A DNA stretch of 64,000 bases, taken from NCBI GenBank assembly GCA_017626405.1, contig JAGAIS010000006.1, forward strand, positions 195,100 to 259,099, given 5' to 3'. The translations under genes and the position numbers were made by a program. This DNA comes from Bacilli bacterium. GTDB lineage: Bacteria > Bacillota_I > Bacilli_A > RF39 > UBA660. Below are positions 51,309 to 60,915 of the stretch, piece by piece. Position 1 is the first letter of the stretch; each line of letters opens with the position of its first letter. The notes under the pieces are model-generated. The model was not told the origin of the DNA, ran no database searches, and saw only the letters and a list, made by a program, of their open reading frames with translations.

Positions 51309-53520
51309 CTATATTTGCTCCACCATCTATTTTCACTAGAACTTCTCTTGGCTTCGAACCATTAGCAGGTCCAATTATGCCACGTTCTTCAAGCAAATCA
51401 ACTATACGTGCGGCACGATTATATCCAAGTCTAAATCTTCTCTGTAATAAAGATGCCGATACTTTACCCGACTCAATACAGAAATCGACAATTTCATTAT
51501 ATAATGGGTCATCATCATCATTTTCATAACCGGAAGATCCTTCACCAGAACTTCCACTAGATGCATTTGCTTTAGTTAGAGATTCATCATATTGAGCTAC
51601 TTGTTCTTTTGAAACATATGAAATTACTCTTTCAATTTCATCATCACTTATGAAGTTACCTTGAATACGAATTGGAACATTTTCACCCATCGGTTTATAT
51701 AACATATCACCTTTACCTAGAAGTTTTTCTGCTCCACCCATATCGAGAATTGTTCTCGAATCAATTTGCGATGCAACTGCAAATGATATACGTGATGGAA
51801 TATTAGCTTTAACAACACCAGTAATGACATCTGTTGATGGTCTTTGTGTTGCAACAATCAAGTGAATTCCGGCAGCTCTTGCCATTTGTGTAATACGCAT
51901 GATTGAATCTTCTACTTCCTTACTTGCAACAAGCATTAAATCAGCAAGTTCATCGATTATAACAACGATATAAGGCATTAATCTCAATGTATTATCTTCA
52001 GGATTTCTCTTTATTAAATCCGACATTTTTTCATTATATCCACCAATATTTTTTACTTTTTCGTCGGCAAACATATCATAACGTTTTTCCATCTCTTTAA
52101 CGATATTTTGTAAAGCTATACTTGCCTTCTTTGGATCAGTTACTACAGGGCACAATAGATGTGGTACTCCATTATAGTTTGATAACTCAACCTTCTTTGG
52201 ATCAACTAAAACTAATTTTACTTCATCAGGTCTCTTATTGATTAAAATACTAGAAATAAATGAGTTAACACACACTGATTTACCAGAACCAGTAGAACCT
52301 GCAACTAACAAGTGTGGCGTCTTAGATAAGTCAGCAACAAAATTATTGCCCATGATATCTTTCCCCAAAGAAACCGGGATTTTCATTCCTGACATCTCTT
52401 TTTGCTTAGTTTCTAGTACTTCTCTTATTGGTACTCCTACCGTTATCTTATTAGGAATTTCAATACCTACTGTTGTCTTACCTGGTATTGGGGCTTGAAT
52501 ACGGACATCCTTAGCAGCAAGCGATAATGCTATTTCTTTAGATAATCCAGTAATCTTACTTACTTTAGTACCATTTTTAATTGCCACTTCAAATTGGGTA
52601 ACTGTTGGTCCTTCATGACAAGCAACTACTTTTCCAACAATTTGGAAATCGGCCAATACATTTTGTAAAGCAATAGTTGTCTGTTTAATAAATTCATCAG
52701 TATCGTGTTTCTTATTCTTCTTTAATGGATCTAATACATCATCTAGTCTTGGTAGACGATAATTGGAATTAATCGAAATTAAAGGAACTTCCGATACTGG
52801 AGTCTGAGGAACTCTTTCCTCTTCTTCTACATTATGATACTTCTTTAATTCTTCAGCAGAATGAACGATAATCTTATCATCATCTTCGTCATTCTCTTCA
52901 TCATCATCATCTTCATCATCACGAACTTTAGGTTTCTTTTCCCTCTTAGGTCTATTCTTGAAGAAAGTTTGAACTTTATCAAGTAAATCGCCAAAAGATA
53001 TATTAATTAACATAATAAATCCAAATAAAACAAGAACAGAAACAATTATATAAGTTCCAATATTATCGAGTAATGAAACAAAGATAAAACTAAAGAAAAG
53101 TCCAATAATACCTCCACCAGTTTGACTTAATCCATCATAACTACTAGAAATTACTCTCAAGAATACATCGATAGAATTATTAACAGCCGTCCCTAAAGAC
53201 ACTCCCGTATCGACATAATTCATATGCGCCATTGTAAGTAATGATATGACTAATAGATAAAAACCAATTAATCTTCCCGTAAAAAAATTAGGCATCTTTC
53301 TCTTTAATAACATATACATACCAATAATTAGAATAAGAACAACTAAAACATTATACCAAGCTCCAAATAGGAATATAGCAAAATCTTTAATTATCTTTCC
53401 TACAGGTCCAAACTTACCCAATCCAATAATCGCAATTAGAATAAGTATTAATCCAAGTATCTCAACTGAAAATTTAAAATTGTTTGTCGTTGCTTCTTTT
53501 TTCCTTTTACGCTTTGCCAT
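51298..53520 (-). CDS. ftsK: DNA translocase FtsK/SpoIIIE
   Basis: Pumps chromosomal DNA through the division or sporulation septum. 740 residues: four N-terminal helices (about 15-175), an acidic linker (EDDDDEENDEDDD), the motor domain with Walker A AGSTGSGKSVCVN and Walker B YIVVIIDELADLM, and the C-terminal winged gamma domain (LLQRRFRLGYNRAARIVDLL). ATG at 53520 follows AAGGTGG; an upstream ATG at 53559 was rejected. In a spore former the SpoIIIE role is expected. No XerC/D or KOPS data are visible here. Confidence 0.96.
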   Translation of the reverse strand: MAKRKRKKEATTNNFKFSVEILGLILILIAIIGLGKFGPVGKIIKDFAIFLFGAWYNVLVVLILIIGMYMLLKRKMPNFFTGRLIGFYLLVISLLTMAHMNYVDTGVSLGTAVNNSIDVFLRVISSSYDGLSQTGGGIIGLFFSFIFVSLLDNIGTYIIVSVLVLFGFIMLINISFGDLLDKVQTFFKNRPKREKKPKVRDDEDDDDEENDEDDDKIIVHSAEELKKYHNVEEEERVPQTPVSEVPLISINSNYRLPRLDDVLDPLKKNKKHDTDEFIKQTTIALQNVLADFQIVGKVVACHEGPTVTQFEVAIKNGTKVSKITGLSKEIALSLAAKDVRIQAPIPGKTTVGIEIPNKITVGVPIREVLETKQKEMSGMKIPVSLGKDIMGNNFVADLSKTPHLLVAGSTGSGKSVCVNSFISSILINKRPDEVKLVLVDPKKVELSNYNGVPHLLCPVVTDPKKASIALQNIVKEMEKRYDMFADEKVKNIGGYNEKMSDLIKRNPEDNTLRLMPYIVVIIDELADLMLVASKEVEDSIMRITQMARAAGIHLIVATQRPSTDVITGVVKANIPSRISFAVASQIDSRTILDMGGAEKLLGKGDMLYKPMGENVPIRIQGNFISDDEIERVISYVSKEQVAQYDESLTKANASSGSSGEGSSGYENDDDDPLYNEIVDFCIESGKVSASLLQRRFRLGYNRAARIVDLLEERGIIGPANGSKPREVLVKIDGGANIEED

Positions 53521-53599
53521 CCTAACCACCTTAATATAATTATACCCTAAATTAGACATTTAGGAAAACTTAATTGTCATTTTTATGTAAAATAAATCA

Positions 53600-53635
53600 A
53601 AAAAATATTAATTATATATTTAATTAATATTTTTC
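53600..53635 (-). terminator. intrinsic terminator
   Basis: AAAAATATTAAT and ATTAATATTTTT arms, with a TTTTT tail on the minus strand, overlapping the end of the gene at 53620. Confidence 0.65.
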
Positions 53636-54060
53636 TTTTTCGTTAATTCTATTTGAATATTCTTTATCTCTTCATAAACTTTATCTATTTCACTATCAAT
53701 ACTTCTTCGAATATTTAGAGGTAATGGTTCTAATACAACTTCTAGAGAAGCATGATAGTCACTCTTGTTCTTTTTATTTAATTCATTCCAATTAATTCCC
53801 TTAAAGTATTCCAAGATACTATCATTTAAACTTAATTTACCTTGCAACATCAATACGGCAATTACTGGATATCCAATATAATTTTGCCAATAAGTTGAAT
53901 TATCATTGGAATAATATAGATTATTATTCCATTTTATTAAATATTCTTTTTCTAATGTACTAGATTTAACAATAGCATAGTTATCAAATATTTCTACTCT
54001 TTTATCGATAATTGCTGTATAAGCTTCCGGAATTTTCTCTATTGGAGGTAATTTTTCCAT
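53620..54060 (-). CDS. soluble protein of unknown function, downstream of serS
   Basis: 146 residues, predicted mixed fold with Trp/Tyr-rich centre (YLIKWNNNLYYSN, STYWQNYIGYPVIAVLMLQGKLSL) and a helical C-terminus. It is 14 bases after serS, so it is likely in the same operon. No family is recognised. It may have a role linked to translation, by position only. Confidence 0.6.
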   Translation of the reverse strand: MEKLPPIEKIPEAYTAIIDKRVEIFDNYAIVKSSTLEKEYLIKWNNNLYYSNDNSTYWQNYIGYPVIAVLMLQGKLSLNDSILEYFKGINWNELNKKNKSDYHASLEVVLEPLPLNIRRSIDSEIDKVYEEIKNIQIELTKKKNIN

Positions 54061-54074
54061 AATACTATATTTTC

Positions 54075-55361
54075 CTACTTCTTTGGTTCAATTTTTTTCT
54101 TTCCACCCATATATGGTTGTAAAGAAACTGGTATCAATATTGAACCATCTTCCTGATAATTGTTTTCAAGTAAAGCAATTAAGCCTCTAGGAGTAGCAAC
54201 TACTGTATTATTTAAAGTATGTAAGTAATATGTTCCATTTTCTCCCTTAGCACGAATTCCAAGTCTTCTTGCTTGAGCATCTCCTAAATTAGAACAACTT
54301 CCAACTTCGAAATACGTTTGTTGTCTTGGACTCCAAGCTTCAATATCACATGATTTAACTTTTAAATCTGCTAAATCTCCACTACAACACTCTAATTGTC
54401 TAACAGGTATATCCATATTTCTAAAGATTTCAACAGTAAGTTTCCACATCTTATTATACCAATCCATTGACTCTTCAGGTTCACATATTACAATCATCTC
54501 TTGTTTTTCAAATTGATGAACGCGGTAAAGACCTCTTTCCTCTAAACCATGAGATCCACCCTCTTTTCTGAAACAAGGTGAATAAGAAGTCATATTTATA
54601 GGTAGTTCTTCACGTTTTATTATTTGATCTTTAAACTTGCCAATCATTGAATGTTCACTTGTACCAATTAGATATAAATCTTCCCCTTCAATTTTGTACA
54701 TCATTGCTTCCATTTCTGGGAATGACATTACACCAGTAACGACATCACTATGAATCATGAATGGAGGAATAGCATAAGTAAATCCATTATCAATCATATA
54801 GTCTCTTGCATATGCTATCATTGCTTCATGAAGTCTTGCAATATCACCTAATAGATAATAGAAACCTTCTCCACTAGTTCTACCAGCAGCCTCTTTATCC
54901 ATTCCATTTAATCTATTTATTATATCAGCATGATATGGAATTTCATATGATGGAACTATAGGTTCTCCAAATCTTTCAACTTCGACATTCTCTGTATCAT
55001 CTTTTCCAATTGGAACAGAAGAATCAATTATTTGAGGAATAACCATCATCCGTTCTTTAATTTCTCTTTCAAGTAGAACTTGCTCTTTATCTAGTTCATC
55101 AATTTTTTCCTTTAATCCAGCAATTTCTTCTTTAATTTTATTAGCTTCCTCTTTTTTGCCTTCTTTCATTAAAGTCCCAATTTTGTTACTTAAATTCTTT
55201 TGTTCATTTATAAATCCATCTTTCTTGCCTTGAGCATCTCTTCTCTTTATGTCTAGTTCATATACTTCATCAACTAAAGGCAACTTTTCATCTTGAAATT
55301 TTTTCTTTATATTTTCTTTAACTAAATCTCTATTTTCACGAATTATTTTAATATCTATCAT
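54075..55361 (-). CDS. serS: serine-tRNA ligase
   Basis: Charges tRNA-Ser (and tRNA-Sec where present). The 428-residue protein has the N-terminal coiled-coil arm (about 30-105, NKIGTLMKEGKKEEANK) and class II motifs: LIGTSEHSMIG, CFRKEGGSHGLEERGLYRVHQF (motif 2 region, cited by its start CFRKEGG) and GLIALLENN (motif 3). All are typical. It follows proS by 11 bases. Confidence 0.97.
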   Translation of the reverse strand: MIDIKIIRENRDLVKENIKKKFQDEKLPLVDEVYELDIKRRDAQGKKDGFINEQKNLSNKIGTLMKEGKKEEANKIKEEIAGLKEKIDELDKEQVLLEREIKERMMVIPQIIDSSVPIGKDDTENVEVERFGEPIVPSYEIPYHADIINRLNGMDKEAAGRTSGEGFYYLLGDIARLHEAMIAYARDYMIDNGFTYAIPPFMIHSDVVTGVMSFPEMEAMMYKIEGEDLYLIGTSEHSMIGKFKDQIIKREELPINMTSYSPCFRKEGGSHGLEERGLYRVHQFEKQEMIVICEPEESMDWYNKMWKLTVEIFRNMDIPVRQLECCSGDLADLKVKSCDIEAWSPRQQTYFEVGSCSNLGDAQARRLGIRAKGENGTYYLHTLNNTVVATPRGLIALLENNYQEDGSILIPVSLQPYMGGKKKIEPKK

Positions 55362-55372
55362 AAATTATCCTC

Positions 55373-56794
55373 CTAATATTGTTTACCAAAATAGATTTTT
55401 GTTATTGCATCTTCTCCACAACAAATACACTTGCCATCAGGTTCATGATTTTCAAATGGTATACAGCGCGATTTTAATCCTAAGTCATCTTTAATCTTAT
55501 TTTCACATTCAGCCTTACCACACCAGTTAACATAAGCAAATCCACCAGTTTTTTCAGACATTTCTCTAAATTCTTCATAAGTATTTAAATTATAAATCAT
55601 TTCATCTCTTCTCTTAAGGGCACGATTGTATAGATTAGTTTGAATATCTTCAAGAAGTGATTTAATTTTATCCACTACTTCTAAAGTAGATACCATAATT
55701 TTTTCTAAAGTATCTCTTCTTACTAATGTAACTTGATTATTTTCTAAATCTCTTGGTCCAATTTCAATTCTAATTGGATATCCTTTAACTTCCGCCTCAG
55801 CGAATTTATAACCAGCTGACTTTTCTGAATTATCAACCATATAAGTTATATTGGATTGATCAAGTTCATCCTTTAGCTTATCAATCTCAGCATTCACTGA
55901 ATCAGTAACTTTAATTGGTATAATTGCTATTTTTATTGGCGCAATCTTTGGTGGAAGAACAAGACCTAAATCATCTGAATGAGTCATTATAAGTCCACCT
56001 ATCATACGTGTAGTAACTCCCCAAGAAGTTTGATAAGGAGTTTCTAACTTATTATCTTTATTTAAAAATTTAATACCAAAAGCATCGGCAAATCCTTGTC
56101 CGAAATAATGACTTGTTCCATTTTGCAAAGCAACTCCATCATACATCATAGCTTCAATTGTATATGTTTCAACAGCTCCTGCAAATTTTTCTTTATCAGT
56201 TTTCTTTCCTACTATTACTGGCATAGCTAAGTATTCTCTTTGAAAATTTTCATATACACGCAACATTTGCAAAGTTTCTTTTCTTGCTTCCTCTTCTGTT
56301 GCATGTAGAGTGTGTCCTTCTTGCCATAGTATCTCACGGCTTCTCAAAAATGGACGAGTCGTTTTTTCCCATCTTACTATCGTACACCATTGATTGTATA
56401 AAATTGGCAAATCGCGATATGATTTAACGATCTTTTTAAAATGATCACAGAATAGAGTTTCACTCGTTGGTCTTACACACATTTTCTCTTCAAGCTTAGT
56501 GTTTCCACCATGAGTAACCCAGGCAACTTCAGGAGCAAATCCCTCAACGTGATCTTTCTCAACATTAAGTAAAGATTCAGGAATAAACATAGGCATTTGA
56601 ACATTTTGATGTCCAAGTCTTTTAAATTCCCTGTCTAATACATTTACCATTTCCTCCCAAATAGCATATCCGTAAGGACGTATAATCATACTTCCCTTTA
56701 TTGATGAATAATCCACTAAATCAGCAGATTTACAAATATCAGTATACCAAGCAGCAAAATCTTCATCTCTCTTTGTTATCTTTTCATTATTCAT
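55373..56794 (-). CDS. proS: proline-tRNA ligase, archaeal/eukaryotic type
   Basis: Charges tRNA-Pro. The 473-residue protein lacks the internal editing insertion of the common bacterial form and has a C-terminal Cys-containing extension (NWCGKAEC and CICCGED, likely a zinc site). It ends with the Tyr typical of the archaeal/eukaryotic form (KQY). Motifs: RPTSETLFCDHF, CTIVRWEKTTRPFLRSREILW. It overlaps the upstream Nudix gene by 8 bases and is under a T-box. Confidence 0.96.
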   Translation of the reverse strand: MNNEKITKRDEDFAAWYTDICKSADLVDYSSIKGSMIIRPYGYAIWEEMVNVLDREFKRLGHQNVQMPMFIPESLLNVEKDHVEGFAPEVAWVTHGGNTKLEEKMCVRPTSETLFCDHFKKIVKSYRDLPILYNQWCTIVRWEKTTRPFLRSREILWQEGHTLHATEEEARKETLQMLRVYENFQREYLAMPVIVGKKTDKEKFAGAVETYTIEAMMYDGVALQNGTSHYFGQGFADAFGIKFLNKDNKLETPYQTSWGVTTRMIGGLIMTHSDDLGLVLPPKIAPIKIAIIPIKVTDSVNAEIDKLKDELDQSNITYMVDNSEKSAGYKFAEAEVKGYPIRIEIGPRDLENNQVTLVRRDTLEKIMVSTLEVVDKIKSLLEDIQTNLYNRALKRRDEMIYNLNTYEEFREMSEKTGGFAYVNWCGKAECENKIKDDLGLKSRCIPFENHEPDGKCICCGEDAITKIYFGKQY

Positions 56795-57218
56795 AGTTTT
56801 TTATCCTCTCTTTATAAATTTCTATAGTTTTTCTACTAGGTGAATAAATGTTTTCTGGCAAATCATCAATTCTAAAGAATTTCCATTCATCTATCTTATC
56901 ACCTTCCATCACAGAAACATCACCCGATGATGTAATTGCAATAGTGTGTATAGTAATAAAATGCTTATTCGGGACTATATCATCACTAGCGCCAAAAATT
57001 TTTATATCTTTGATGTCTAAATTAGTTTCTTCTTTAACTTCGCGAATTGCACATTCTTCAATTGTTTCATTATATTCTTGTTTACCACCCGGAAGTGTCC
57101 AAGAATCAGGTTCATATATTCCTCCAGTATCTTGATAGTTATTTACCCTATGACCCATAAGAATACATCCATCTTTTAAAATTATGACTCCAACGCCAAC
57201 TTTTATTACATTTTCCAT
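56787..57218 (-). CDS. Nudix hydrolase in an aminoacyl-tRNA synthetase operon
   Basis: A 143-residue Nudix protein with box GGKQEYNETIEECAIREVKEETN (about 44-66): GX5E and REVKEE are intact, so it is likely active. The start at 57218 (MENVIKVGVG) has AGGAGAG six bases upstream; the open frame reaches 57353 through the T-box terminator and is not translated there. It heads the Nudix-proS-serS operon. Substrate is unknown; a house-cleaning nucleotide role is inferred. Confidence 0.88.
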   Translation of the reverse strand: MENVIKVGVGVIILKDGCILMGHRVNNYQDTGGIYEPDSWTLPGGKQEYNETIEECAIREVKEETNLDIKDIKIFGASDDIVPNKHFITIHTIAITSSGDVSVMEGDKIDEWKFFRIDDLPENIYSPSRKTIEIYKERIKNYE

Positions 57219-57232
57219 TAAGACTCTCCTTA

Positions 57233-57440
57233 ACAAAAAAAGGATGATACCTATAAGGAGTGCATAAATGCACGGTACCATCCTTTGATTTTTCTTTATT
57301 CTTTTAACGAGTATTCCCCGGTTGCTATTAACAACACTAGTAGGTAGATTCATAATATTAATTATATTTGTTTCCCAGCAATCACAAACTCTCTTTAATA
57401 ATCAATAATATTACTATTCCCACATCATCGCTTTGATAAA
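57233..57440 (-). promoter_or_regulatory. T-box riboswitch (proline) upstream of Nudix-proS-serS
   Basis: On the minus strand: stem I with AGAGAGTTT, a specifier region with CCT (57342-57344, a Pro codon), the T-box core AGGATGGTACCGTGC (57270-57284) and a terminator stem followed by TTTTTTT (57233-57241). The core is identical to the thrS one. It makes synthesis of the operon respond to uncharged tRNA-Pro. Confidence 0.9.
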
Positions 57441-57473
57441 TTAATTCTATATTATAATACTCAATTTGTCAAT

Positions 57474-57827
57474 TTATAAAATCGAATTTTTCGAAATTTT
57501 AAATCCGCCCCATAAAGCATCATAGACAAATAATACACTACATATTTTACCATCTTCAATAGTAACATTCACTTCATGTTCTCTTCGACACCATATTTTA
57601 TATTTAATAGTATGAACTCCATTAGGTAAAGTTATCTTAAAATCTCTTCCAGCTCCTAATTCATAATTGGTATTTCCAATGGTAACATGTAACTGTACCG
57701 CACATCCCATAACTTTATTTGGTCTTGAAATAATTAAATTATAATTATTATTAGAAGTGATAGTACCACAACTACCACAATACTTTTCATCATTTTCTAT
57801 TTTTTTTCCACAATTACTACAATACAT
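57474..57827 (-). CDS. zinc-ribbon protein, unknown function
   Basis: The N-terminus MYCSNCGKKIENDEKYCGSCG is a zinc ribbon with two CxxC pairs. A beta-rich domain of about 90 residues follows, resembling a carbohydrate- or ligand-binding beta-sandwich tail (LPNGVHTIKYKIWCRREHEVNVTI). No enzyme motif is seen. It follows sufU by 16 bases and may be in the SUF operon; a link to iron-sulfur proteins is only positional. Confidence 0.75.
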   Translation of the reverse strand: MYCSNCGKKIENDEKYCGSCGTITSNNNYNLIISRPNKVMGCAVQLHVTIGNTNYELGAGRDFKITLPNGVHTIKYKIWCRREHEVNVTIEDGKICSVLFVYDALWGGFKISKNSIL

Positions 57828-57843
57828 CTTCGCACCTAAAACT

Positions 57844-58269
57844 TCATTTTTTATATGATTCCAAAACTTTTTTTATTCCAGTATAAGGTAGTGTTACACA
57901 AGTTTTCCTATTGCCCTGTTTATATGTTTCATCGAATACAATAGCTTCGTTTAAATTAGTATCATCATATTCTCTCTCATTTAACATATTATCAAAATTT
58001 TCAATCATCGACATAGCTTCATCGATAGTAGATCCAATCATATTTTTTATCATAATCGAAGTAGACGCCGTCGATATCGCACAAGCTTCTCCATCAAATT
58101 TAATATCTTTAATTATATTATCCTCAATTTTTATGTAAAGATCTATGTTATCAATGCAAGATTCACTATTGGAATTTACTTTGATATAACCTTCCGTACC
58201 GTCACTTGTTTTGTTTGTTGGATGAGAGTAATTATCCAAAATAATCTCTCTTTTCATGTTATTATCCAT
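57844..58269 (-). CDS. sufU: SufU, sulfur-transfer/zinc scaffold-type protein
   Basis: SufU accepts sulfur from SufS. The 141-residue protein has the three IscU-family cysteines: ESCIDNID, GEACAISTAST and RKTCVTLP. It has the SufU-type insertion region and lies directly after sufS. GAGAG site. In the Firmicute SUF system it acts as sulfur acceptor, not as a scaffold. Confidence 0.92.
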   Translation of the reverse strand: MDNNMKREIILDNYSHPTNKTSDGTEGYIKVNSNSESCIDNIDLYIKIEDNIIKDIKFDGEACAISTASTSIMIKNMIGSTIDEAMSMIENFDNMLNEREYDDTNLNEAIVFDETYKQGNRKTCVTLPYTGIKKVLESYKK

Positions 58270-59463
58270 CTAAATCATCTCTCTTATTATTCTTTCTTTA
58301 TCACTTAATAGACTAACTAATTTATCTATCTCTTCTTTAGTATTATAAAAATATAAACTTATTCTAACAGTATTCTTAACGCCGATTTCATTCTTTAATA
58401 TTTTAGCGCAATGATTGCCAGCTCTGACGCAAATATGATATTTATTCAAATAATATGCCACATCTTGAGCAAATACATCATCGACAGTGAATGCAACTAT
58501 TCCACTTTCCCCATAAGGATTAACAATATTTACATGGTCAATTCTCTCAAGTTTACTAACCAAATAATTCTTAAGTTCTACTTCACGAGCATGAATATTA
58601 TCGATACCTATACTATTCAAATAATCAATTGCTGATGATGCTCCAATAACACCGGCAATATTTTGCGTTCCTGCTTCTAATCTTAAAGGCAATTCCTTTA
58701 AGACTACTTCATCTATAGAATCAAATGATTCGTTCATTCCTCCACCTAAATTTGTCGGGATTAAAGATTCAAGCAATTCTTTTTTTCCATAAAGGACACC
58801 AACTCCCGTAGGTCCACACATTTTATGAAGAGAAAATGCTAAAAAATCACAATCGAGGTATTTTACATCAGTCTTCATATGAGGAACACTCTGGGCTCCA
58901 TCGACTACTAGAAATGCATCGTTAGCATGAACAAACTTAGCAATTTCCTTTATTGGTCTAACATCTCCTACGACATTTGTCGCATGAGCTAAACTAACTA
59001 CTTTAGTTCTATTCGTGAATGAAGATAATAGAGATTCCATGGTTACTTCATAATGGTCATTAAGTTCAATATATTTAATAATTATTCCATTAGTCTTAGC
59101 AAGTCTAAACCAAGGAAGAACATTACTCGCATGTTCTGAACGAGTAATTAATACCTCATCTCCCGGTTCCAATAAATTTGCAAAGAATCCACTTACAATC
59201 ATATTGAGAGATTCTGTAGTTCCACTAGTAAATACAACTTCTTCCCTATCGGCATTAATAAATTCAGCAACATTCTTTCTTGCATTCTCATAAGCCACAT
59301 CGACCTTATAGCTAATATCATAATCTCCCCTATGAGCATTAGCTGAATAATTTGTATAATAATCACTCATTGCATCTATTACACATTTAGGCTTTAAAGT
59401 TGTAGCTCCATTATCAAAATAGATAATATTCTGATTCAACATCGGAAAATCATTTCTATTCAT
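58270..59463 (-). CDS. sufS: cysteine desulfurase SufS
   Basis: PLP enzyme that moves sulfur from Cys to the SUF system. The 397 residues show the PLP-binding AFSLHKMCGPTGVGVLYG (Lys, near 224), THATNVVGD with the substrate His, and the C-terminal RAGNHCAKIL (catalytic Cys). Group II SufS type. It is 16 bases after the short SufD-like gene. Confidence 0.96.
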   Translation of the reverse strand: MNRNDFPMLNQNIIYFDNGATTLKPKCVIDAMSDYYTNYSANAHRGDYDISYKVDVAYENARKNVAEFINADREEVVFTSGTTESLNMIVSGFFANLLEPGDEVLITRSEHASNVLPWFRLAKTNGIIIKYIELNDHYEVTMESLLSSFTNRTKVVSLAHATNVVGDVRPIKEIAKFVHANDAFLVVDGAQSVPHMKTDVKYLDCDFLAFSLHKMCGPTGVGVLYGKKELLESLIPTNLGGGMNESFDSIDEVVLKELPLRLEAGTQNIAGVIGASSAIDYLNSIGIDNIHAREVELKNYLVSKLERIDHVNIVNPYGESGIVAFTVDDVFAQDVAYYLNKYHICVRAGNHCAKILKNEIGVKNTVRISLYFYNTKEEIDKLVSLLSDKERIIREMI

Positions 59464-59479
59464 CTTTTCACCTCCACTT

Positions 59480-60106
59480 CTATTTAATCATATTTTTAAA
59501 TTCTTCATTATCTTTAAATGGTCCATATAGATAACTATATTCTATTAATCTAATAGCATTTTCTTCACTTATTCCCTTAGATTCTAAATAAAACAAAGCG
59601 GATTTATCGATATTAGAAATGGAATTGCCATGATTTGCTATGACATTTTTCGTGCGAACTTGAAGTATTGGTGAACAAATTACCTTTCCTCCACGCGTTA
59701 AGACTTTGATTCTTTCATCCAATTCATTATCATTAGTAGAATCATCTATATCACCATCGATATTCAATTTAACCAATCCACGAGAAACTCCCTTAATTAA
59801 GACATCGCTAATATTATTATCACCAATAATCTTATTTTTAAAATTAAATGAATAATCGTCTTTAATATCAAATGTATGTATTACCTTTAGACTAGTATTA
59901 TTTTTACTTGTTATATTAATGCTATTTTCTCTACTATTATTAGTAAATATATACATTTCTAAATTGGCATTATCATTAAGTACAATAGATAAATTATAAT
60001 TATTGATATTTGGCAATATATATATTTTTGAATTACCATTGACTTCACAAAAACAATCTTGACTACTCAGAATAAATACTTCACCATCCACTAATATTTT
60101 ATTCAT
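59480..60106 (-). CDS. sufD: short SufB/SufD-family protein
   Basis: Scaffold-type SufBD core in only 208 residues, about half of SufB or SufD. The C-terminal segment VRTKNVIANHGNSISNIDKSALFYLESKGIS is clear SufBD homology (given here by its ends). The conserved Cys/Glu before the His (KC.H in SufB/D) is Asn (ANHG), and no Cys lies in the scaffold region except two near the start (DCFCEVN) and ICSPIL. The N-terminal part is truncated. It overlaps sufC by 8 bases. It probably pairs with SufC, but its sulfur ligands look unusual. Confidence 0.85.
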   Translation of the reverse strand: MNKILVDGEVFILSSQDCFCEVNGNSKIYILPNINNYNLSIVLNDNANLEMYIFTNNSRENSINITSKNNTSLKVIHTFDIKDDYSFNFKNKIIGDNNISDVLIKGVSRGLVKLNIDGDIDDSTNDNELDERIKVLTRGGKVICSPILQVRTKNVIANHGNSISNIDKSALFYLESKGISEENAIRLIEYSYLYGPFKDNEEFKNMIK

Positions 60107-60848
60107 GATTATCTTTTTCTCCTACATCAATAGTACTAAATCCGTTATCTTCAATATAGTTGGCAAGTGTTCTATCTCCCGATTTAATAATATGTCCATC
60201 CTTAATAATACTAACTTTATCAGGTACTAAATATTCTAATATTGATTTATGATGAGTAATTATTAAAATGGAAACCGTTTCATCGGCATATTCCTTTATC
60301 GCTTCTGCAAGTATTTTTAAACTATCTACATCGAGTCCACTATCAAGTTCATCTAACATAATAAATTTTGGTTTTAATACTAGAAGATGTAATAGTTCAT
60401 TTTTTTTCTTTTCTCCACCACTCATAGATTCATTTATTCCACGATGGATGAAAGAGACTGGTAAATCCAACTTTTCACAAATAGTAGTTATTAATTTATT
60501 GAATTCAAAGAAATTAGTATGTTTCCCCGTTCTCTCTTCAAGGGACGCTCTCAACATATCGGCATTGGTAACTCCTTCAATTTCCATTGGATTTTGACTT
60601 ACTAAATATATCCCTTTCTTGCTTCTCTCACTTACACTTAAACTTAAGATATCTTCCCCATTATAAAGAATTGAGCCATTTGTTACTTCATAGTTACTAT
60701 CTCCCATAATAACTTTACAAATTGTACTCTTTCCAATTCCATTTGGCCCCATAAGAGCAACAATTTCTCCATCATTAATATCTAAAGAGAAATCCTTCAA
60801 AATTTCTTTATCATTTATTTTAACTGTTAAATTATTAATACTTAACAT
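60099..60848 (-). CDS. sufC: SUF system ATPase SufC
   Basis: Cytosolic ABC ATPase that drives SUF assembly. 249 residues: Walker A GPNGIGKST, Q-loop VSQNPMEIEGV, signature MSGGEKKKNE, Walker B FIMLDELDSGLDVD and ITHH. The match to SufC is strong. ATG at 60848 has GGTGAT before it; the upstream ATG at 60884 was rejected. It heads the SUF operon. Confidence 0.96.
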   Translation of the reverse strand: MLSINNLTVKINDKEILKDFSLDINDGEIVALMGPNGIGKSTICKVIMGDSNYEVTNGSILYNGEDILSLSVSERSKKGIYLVSQNPMEIEGVTNADMLRASLEERTGKHTNFFEFNKLITTICEKLDLPVSFIHRGINESMSGGEKKKNELLHLLVLKPKFIMLDELDSGLDVDSLKILAEAIKEYADETVSILIITHHKSILEYLVPDKVSIIKDGHIIKSGDRTLANYIEDNGFSTIDVGEKDNHE

Positions 60849-60864
60849 AAAAATCACCAAGATT

Positions 60865-60873
60865 ATTATATCA
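60865..60873 (-). promoter_or_regulatory. extended -10 promoter of the SUF operon
   Basis: TGATATAAT on the minus strand; TATAAT at 60865-60870. No -35 hexamer is evident. Leader about 10-15 bases. Confidence 0.6.
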
Positions 60874-60883
60874 TAAACATGCA

Positions 60884-60915
60884 CAAAAAAAACATAGATT
60901 ATAGCCTATGTTTTT
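60884..60915 (-). terminator. intrinsic terminator of the Tad-like operon
   Basis: AAAAACATAG and CTATGTTTTT arms with an 8-base loop and a T run on the minus strand; lies just after the TadC-like gene. Confidence 0.8.

Noticed and set aside
57219-57353. 45-residue N-terminal extension of the Nudix protein
   Set aside because: It runs through the T-box core and terminator; the AGGAGAG site marks the start at 57218.
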